From Hydnum rufescens UP504 (taxonomy: Eukaryota; Basidiomycota; Agaricomycetes; Cantharellales; Hydnaceae), in the NCBI GenBank assembly GCA_014904985.1, contig MU128951.1, positions 145,097-209,096 on the forward strand: DNA of 64,000 nucleotides. The letters are read 5' to 3'. Of the stretch, positions 60,186 through 64,000 are shown piece by piece (position 1 is the stretch's first letter; each line of letters starts with the position of its first letter). The position numbers and the translations under genes are program-made. The notes beneath the pieces are model-generated. The model worked only from the letters and a program-made list of their open reading frames with translations. It did not search any database and was not told the origin of the DNA.

Positions 60186-61941
60186 ATGCGCCTGAGTGTG
60201 CGCCTGCTGTCGAATGATGTCCTGCGTTTTCCGGAGAACTCAAACGTCTTTCGTTTCGGGACTGCCATGAATCCAACATTGCGCAATGTCAATCTGACTA
60301 TTGCAAATGGTGAGGGCTGGGCTGTCATGGGATCCGGGAAGGGCGTTTTGCTGGAGGTGAGCTCGCACTCTGTGGGTCATTCTTTAATCCCGTTCCTCTA
60401 TACCTGGAAAACATTGATAGACTATTCTGGGGCGGCATCGTGTTGCACCTTCTCCACAAGGCGGTCTCTTTCCCTTTCTTAATAATTTCGATCCCCCTCG
60501 CGACCCCCAATCAAGTGTTTCTCAAGTTTCCTTTGCTTACCGACAACGAATAGCATCCTCTGGAGCTTTTTACGACTACACAGCACGATACGGCGCTGTA
60601 CGGGAAGAAGATCGCATCACGATGCGTGAGACCTTGTCTGTCGATCCCCAAACAGGTCTACAAATTGAGTCCGAGGAAATCGATCATCTCGCCGAACGAC
60701 TTCAGATTAGACATCTCCTCGACTTGCCCCTCGTAGCGTTGAGTAATGGCCAGACCAGACGAGCGACTGTTCTGCAGAAAATACTGCAAAGGCCCAAGGT
60801 CTTGGTCCTCGACGAACCCTTGAGTACGAATCATAGGTTCACAATGCAGCTACCTCCTCCCTGACCATTGTATGCTTCCAAGCTGGACTGGACAAACAGA
60901 CGAGACCTTTGTTGATGGATTTGCTGGGAGAGCTCCACCGACAGAACGACCCCCATATTATCATTGGTCTACGACCTCAGGATCCTCTCCCGGATTGGAT
61001 TACTCATATTGCCTTTGTGCAAGATGATACCGTTATCTCAGGGTCTATAGACGATAGAGAGATTGTAAAATTGCGGAGTTCATCTGCGACGTTTGGCGCC
61101 TCCGAATCGGTTCACGTGTGGCCCCAGGCATCAGCAGGAAAGACTCTGGTAGAGATTAAAAGTCTCAATATTGGGTATAATGGACGCAAGGTGATTTGGA
61201 TCGTACCCCAAATGTACTGAGATCTAACCGATTGCAAATTTAGGTTCTCGAGAACCTCACATGGACTATCAGAGAAGGCGAGCGTTGGCATCTCGTGGGC
61301 CCCAATGGTTGGTGGTCAAATATGTATTTGGGTCGGGCGACCTATTGATGTCCCTCCAAGGCAGCGGAAAGACTACGTTGTTATCCATCCTCACCGGCGA
61401 TCACCCTCAGTCATACGTCCAAAAGCAGTTGTTTCTGTTCGGCAGACCACGTACCACTCTCGCCACCGTACAGATCCAACGCCAGGTCGGTATAGTTTCA
61501 CCCGAAATATTCAATGCGTTCCCTCGACGACTCGGTCCCGAAATGCTCTCTGCGCGCGACGCCATTGCCACGGGTTTCGAGAGCACGTACTCATACCGCC
61601 CCCGCACCCCCGAGCAGGACATCAGGATTGACACAATCCTCTCCGATTTGGGGCTCGGTGTCGAATCTGGGTTTGATACAAGCCAGCCATTTGCCTCTCT
61701 GAAGACGAGCCATCAAGCCCTTGTACTCTTTATTCGTGCACTTGTCAATCATCCCCCTCTCCTCATATTAGACGAAGTGTTCGCGGGTATGGACGACACG
61801 ATGATAACAGCCGCTAAGCAGTACTTGCGCAAAAACCTCAGCCCCACCCAGAGTGTTATATTTGTCAGCCATTGGGAAGAGGAGCTCCCTTGGCCTACTT
61901 CCGAAATCCTGCGCCTCACCCTCGGCGGAGAGTCGGGCTGA
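60186..61941 (+). CDS. Two-domain soluble ABC ATPase (ModF/YDR061W-like)
   Basis: Exons 60186-60356, 60421-60823, 60883-61190, 61244-61307 and 61361-61941; 508 residues, all phases consistent. No membrane helices. The first nucleotide-binding domain has an unusual Walker A (VMGSGKGVLLE, Gly where Ser/Thr is expected), signature LSNGQTRRA and Walker B VLVLDEPL. The second has a normal Walker A (GPNG joined across an intron to SGKTTLL), Walker B LLILDEVFAGMD and a degenerate signature (LKTSHQ). This matches the tandem ABC ATPases related to bacterial ModF and yeast YDR061W, probably mitochondrial, of unknown role. Confidence 0.88.
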
Positions 61942-62021
61942 ATAAGTGAACTCTTTGGCATCCCTCAATAGACAAAGATAATCATACCTGCTTGGGTACC
62001 GTGGTTACATGCTGTGGAATC

Positions 62022-64000
62022 TTACTGCACTAAGCATTTATTATCGGCGGGGTTGAAACCCATCTCTCGCAACTCTTCCTCCGCAGCCTCCCGTTCATTG
62101 GCTTTTTCTTTTTCCTTTGTCTCGACTGGGAACCATTCCACCATGAACCGCTTCAGCGCCGCGTCTACATTTGCTATAAAGGGCCATGAATCGTCAACGC
62201 TGAAGCCAGTAACATTAGCAGCCGAAGCGTAAGGACATACTGCGGTCGGCTTGGAGCACCGTCGGCGACCGACATAATGGGCATTCCGCCAGTCCGCGCT
62301 TTTGCATCTATAGCCATGCCACAATATTAATGGTACGGCGCTCTTGAGCGTGAATATCCAGAGAATAAACACCGGCATACCTTGACGAGACAGCGGACAC
62401 AAAATAGGTGACTACAACGGAGTCGAATGGGAATGTACGCGATAGAAGCACAGATGAGGCATTCATAACCTTCAGAGTCGAATCTCAGCTCCTCACCAAG
62501 CTCGAGTGTTAAGAAAGTCGGTTCACCTTCGATGAATGGAATGACTGGAAGTAGAATCTCGGTCACTTGGACAACCAGAATGTGTATGAGGCTCCCAATC
62601 TCGCGATCAGATGATTTAGGTGGCAGAACTGTGTGCATTGGTAGGAGACGATCTTGTTCAGCAGGTGGAATTCTTAGCGCCGTTCTCTTATTGTGCTTCT
62701 TCAGTATCTTTCTCACTGCCTCCTCGTTTGCACGGTGGAACTATAGATTGGCGCTAAAATGAGTCCGAGCCAAAATGTATCAAATCGAAATTGGCCTGCC
62801 TTCTTCAACTCCAGAAGGAACATGTTTAGGTGAAGGAACTGCACCAGTACTGCACGACTGTCCTTGTTTTTCAGGGTTCGATGATCATTGAGCCAGCGCT
62901 TGGAGACCTCATTGGCAAACAAAACCAGCCTGCGCGCTGCGGCCTCTACATCCCGCTCGCCCCTGTCCTTCTCAATATTGCTCTCAAAGATTCCGGTCTC
63001 CATCCAAAGTTGCAATATTTGGCGCCAAGGGTAGAGGTCCGAAGTTGGACTGCGAGAGGATGGGTGTGTGACATGGGAGAGATCGCGAGCGAGTGTGTTT
63101 ATGGTATGTGAGAATTCCTCTTGTGTACGTTTCTGGTGTTCTGCGAGGAGTTGAATAGCGGTCTCCAGGCGCTGATAAAACGCTGCATCGGTCGTCAAAA
63201 TAAAAACAACTTCAGGCCTGCAAGGGGGAAAGTCTCGAGTCCATTGTCTTTTATAAGGTATAGCAAAACATGCTCACAGGGATACTGGGAGGTCGGTATT
63301 TACGTCATTCACGCAACCCATAAAGGAACCCTGGTCAACTCTGACTTCCGTTACAGATCGTTCTTGACTGTCCCCTGAAATCGCTAATGTTGACGGTCGA
63401 CTTGGAAATTCCTGTGCAATATTGGGAGGTTTGAGAGTCGCCACGCTTGTGGTGGGGATCCCACTGTGCGATAGAACCTCAAAATGAGATTCGTCTGTTG
63501 TTGAGGCGGAAAAGGGGGCAAGTCTCGAGTCTGCCCAGAGGTGCAACCGTGGAACTATCCGGTCTTCCTCATCTGAAAATTGACGGGAGGGTTTAAATGG
63601 AGTCACAGGATGAAGGAATATAGATTATAGGCGCACGGGAGACCTCATATACCGCGTGGGGGTGAAATTGAAGTCCGAATGCATTATGCTCGCAATCTGT
63701 TGAGGATGAGCTTCCATCCAGATCATCCTCGATCCCTATGCGAGATTGTGCGGAGATATTGGGGTTCTGTGTCATAGAACCAAAGCTATTACACTCGGCT
63801 TGTAGAAGCTGATTCAAGACTGTCGGGTCCAGCCCCAGACGAGATAGTTCGTTTACTACATCGTTGATCAGTTTCTTTAACTGACGCAGGCTTATGTGAG
63901 TGAGGGAGATATTGACATCTGGGAGCGGTCTATGCACTCACCTCTCCGTATGATATGGCCCTCTCTTGCCACGCCCTGGGAAACACAGGCAAGAGGGCAC
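62022..64000 (-). CDS. SPX-RING ubiquitin ligase-like protein (5' end outside window)
   Basis: Runs off the right edge; the first exon in the window is entered near 64000. The SPX part reads RAWQERAISYGE joined to LRQLKKLINDVVNELSRLGLDP. A disordered insert follows, then FYQRLETAIQLLAEHQKRT, VEAAARRLVLFANEVSKRW, LLELKK, VRKILKKHNKRTALRI and LLPVIPFIE. A C3HC4 RING follows (CLICASIAYIPIRLRCSHLFCVRCL and, after an intron, ECPLC). The end (NVDAALKRFMVEWFP, EELREMGFNPADNKCLVQ) is typical of fungal SPX-RING proteins. The SPX domain senses inositol pyrophosphates; the RING implies E3 activity. Convergent with the ABC gene, 80 bp between stops. Confidence 0.85.

Noticed and set aside
1..64000. CRISPR arrays, bacterial operons, secondary-metabolite cluster
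   Set aside because: The window is eukaryotic. No regular spacer repeats and no NRPS, PKS or terpene synthase motifs were seen.

Overview
The window is nuclear DNA of a filamentous basidiomycete, most likely Agaricomycetes. Genes are dense and alternate in strand. They are cut by many short introns (mostly 50-70 nt, usually GT-AG, three GC-AG), and the products are core fungal proteins mixed with Agaricomycete-type orphans. A genus cannot be assigned from the sequence alone.

Region 1 (229-8156) is a complete Ty3-type LTR retrotransposon of the chromovirus class. It has a perfect 5-bp target duplication, LTRs of 454 and 456 bp, a self-priming-type primer site, a polypurine tract, and a broken gag-pol ending in a chromodomain. 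Between the chromodomain and the 3' LTR it carries an intact, apparently spliced gene on the opposite strand (6438-7545) encoding a cysteine-motif, coiled-coil-like protein. Every base substitution I could find between the two LTRs is a CpG to TpG/CpA transition. From 8157 to 11101 I see no gene, only an inverted-repeat element and diverged short repeats.

Region 2 (11102-36766) is host gene space: LSM4, a small membrane protein, a coiled-coil orphan, a UBX2/FAF2-type ERAD factor, MED8, a mitochondrial HMG-box protein, a RAX1-like RGS membrane protein, TFB5, the complex I subunit NDUFA2/B8, ribose-5-phosphate isomerase, a MITE-like element, a cysteine-rich small protein, a CSC1/OSCA-type channel, the mitochondrial release factor MRF1, a disordered orphan and a multi-pass membrane orphan. 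Region 3 (about 36767-40182) shows no supportable gene. Region 4 (40183-64000) holds SPT7, an MFS sugar transporter, mitochondrial uS4, a WDR59/SEA3-type protein, YIF1, an NRD1-type four-RRM protein, two small orphans, a two-domain ABC ATPase, and an SPX-RING protein that runs off the right edge.

Three patterns cut across genes. Many neighbours are head to head with about 85-180 bp between start codons. Seven otherwise intact conserved genes need exactly one extra G or C in a G/C run to stay in frame, which points to systematic homopolymer under-calling in the assembly rather than gene decay; anyone using these models should check those bases first. Three introns begin with GC. Together the genes cover transcription (MED8, SPT7, TFB5), RNA processing (LSM4, NRD1), mitochondrial gene expression and respiration (MRF1, uS4m, HMG-box protein, NDUFA2), membrane traffic and ERAD (YIF1, UBX2), TORC1 signalling (WDR59) and metabolism or transport. 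There is no sign of a biosynthetic cluster.
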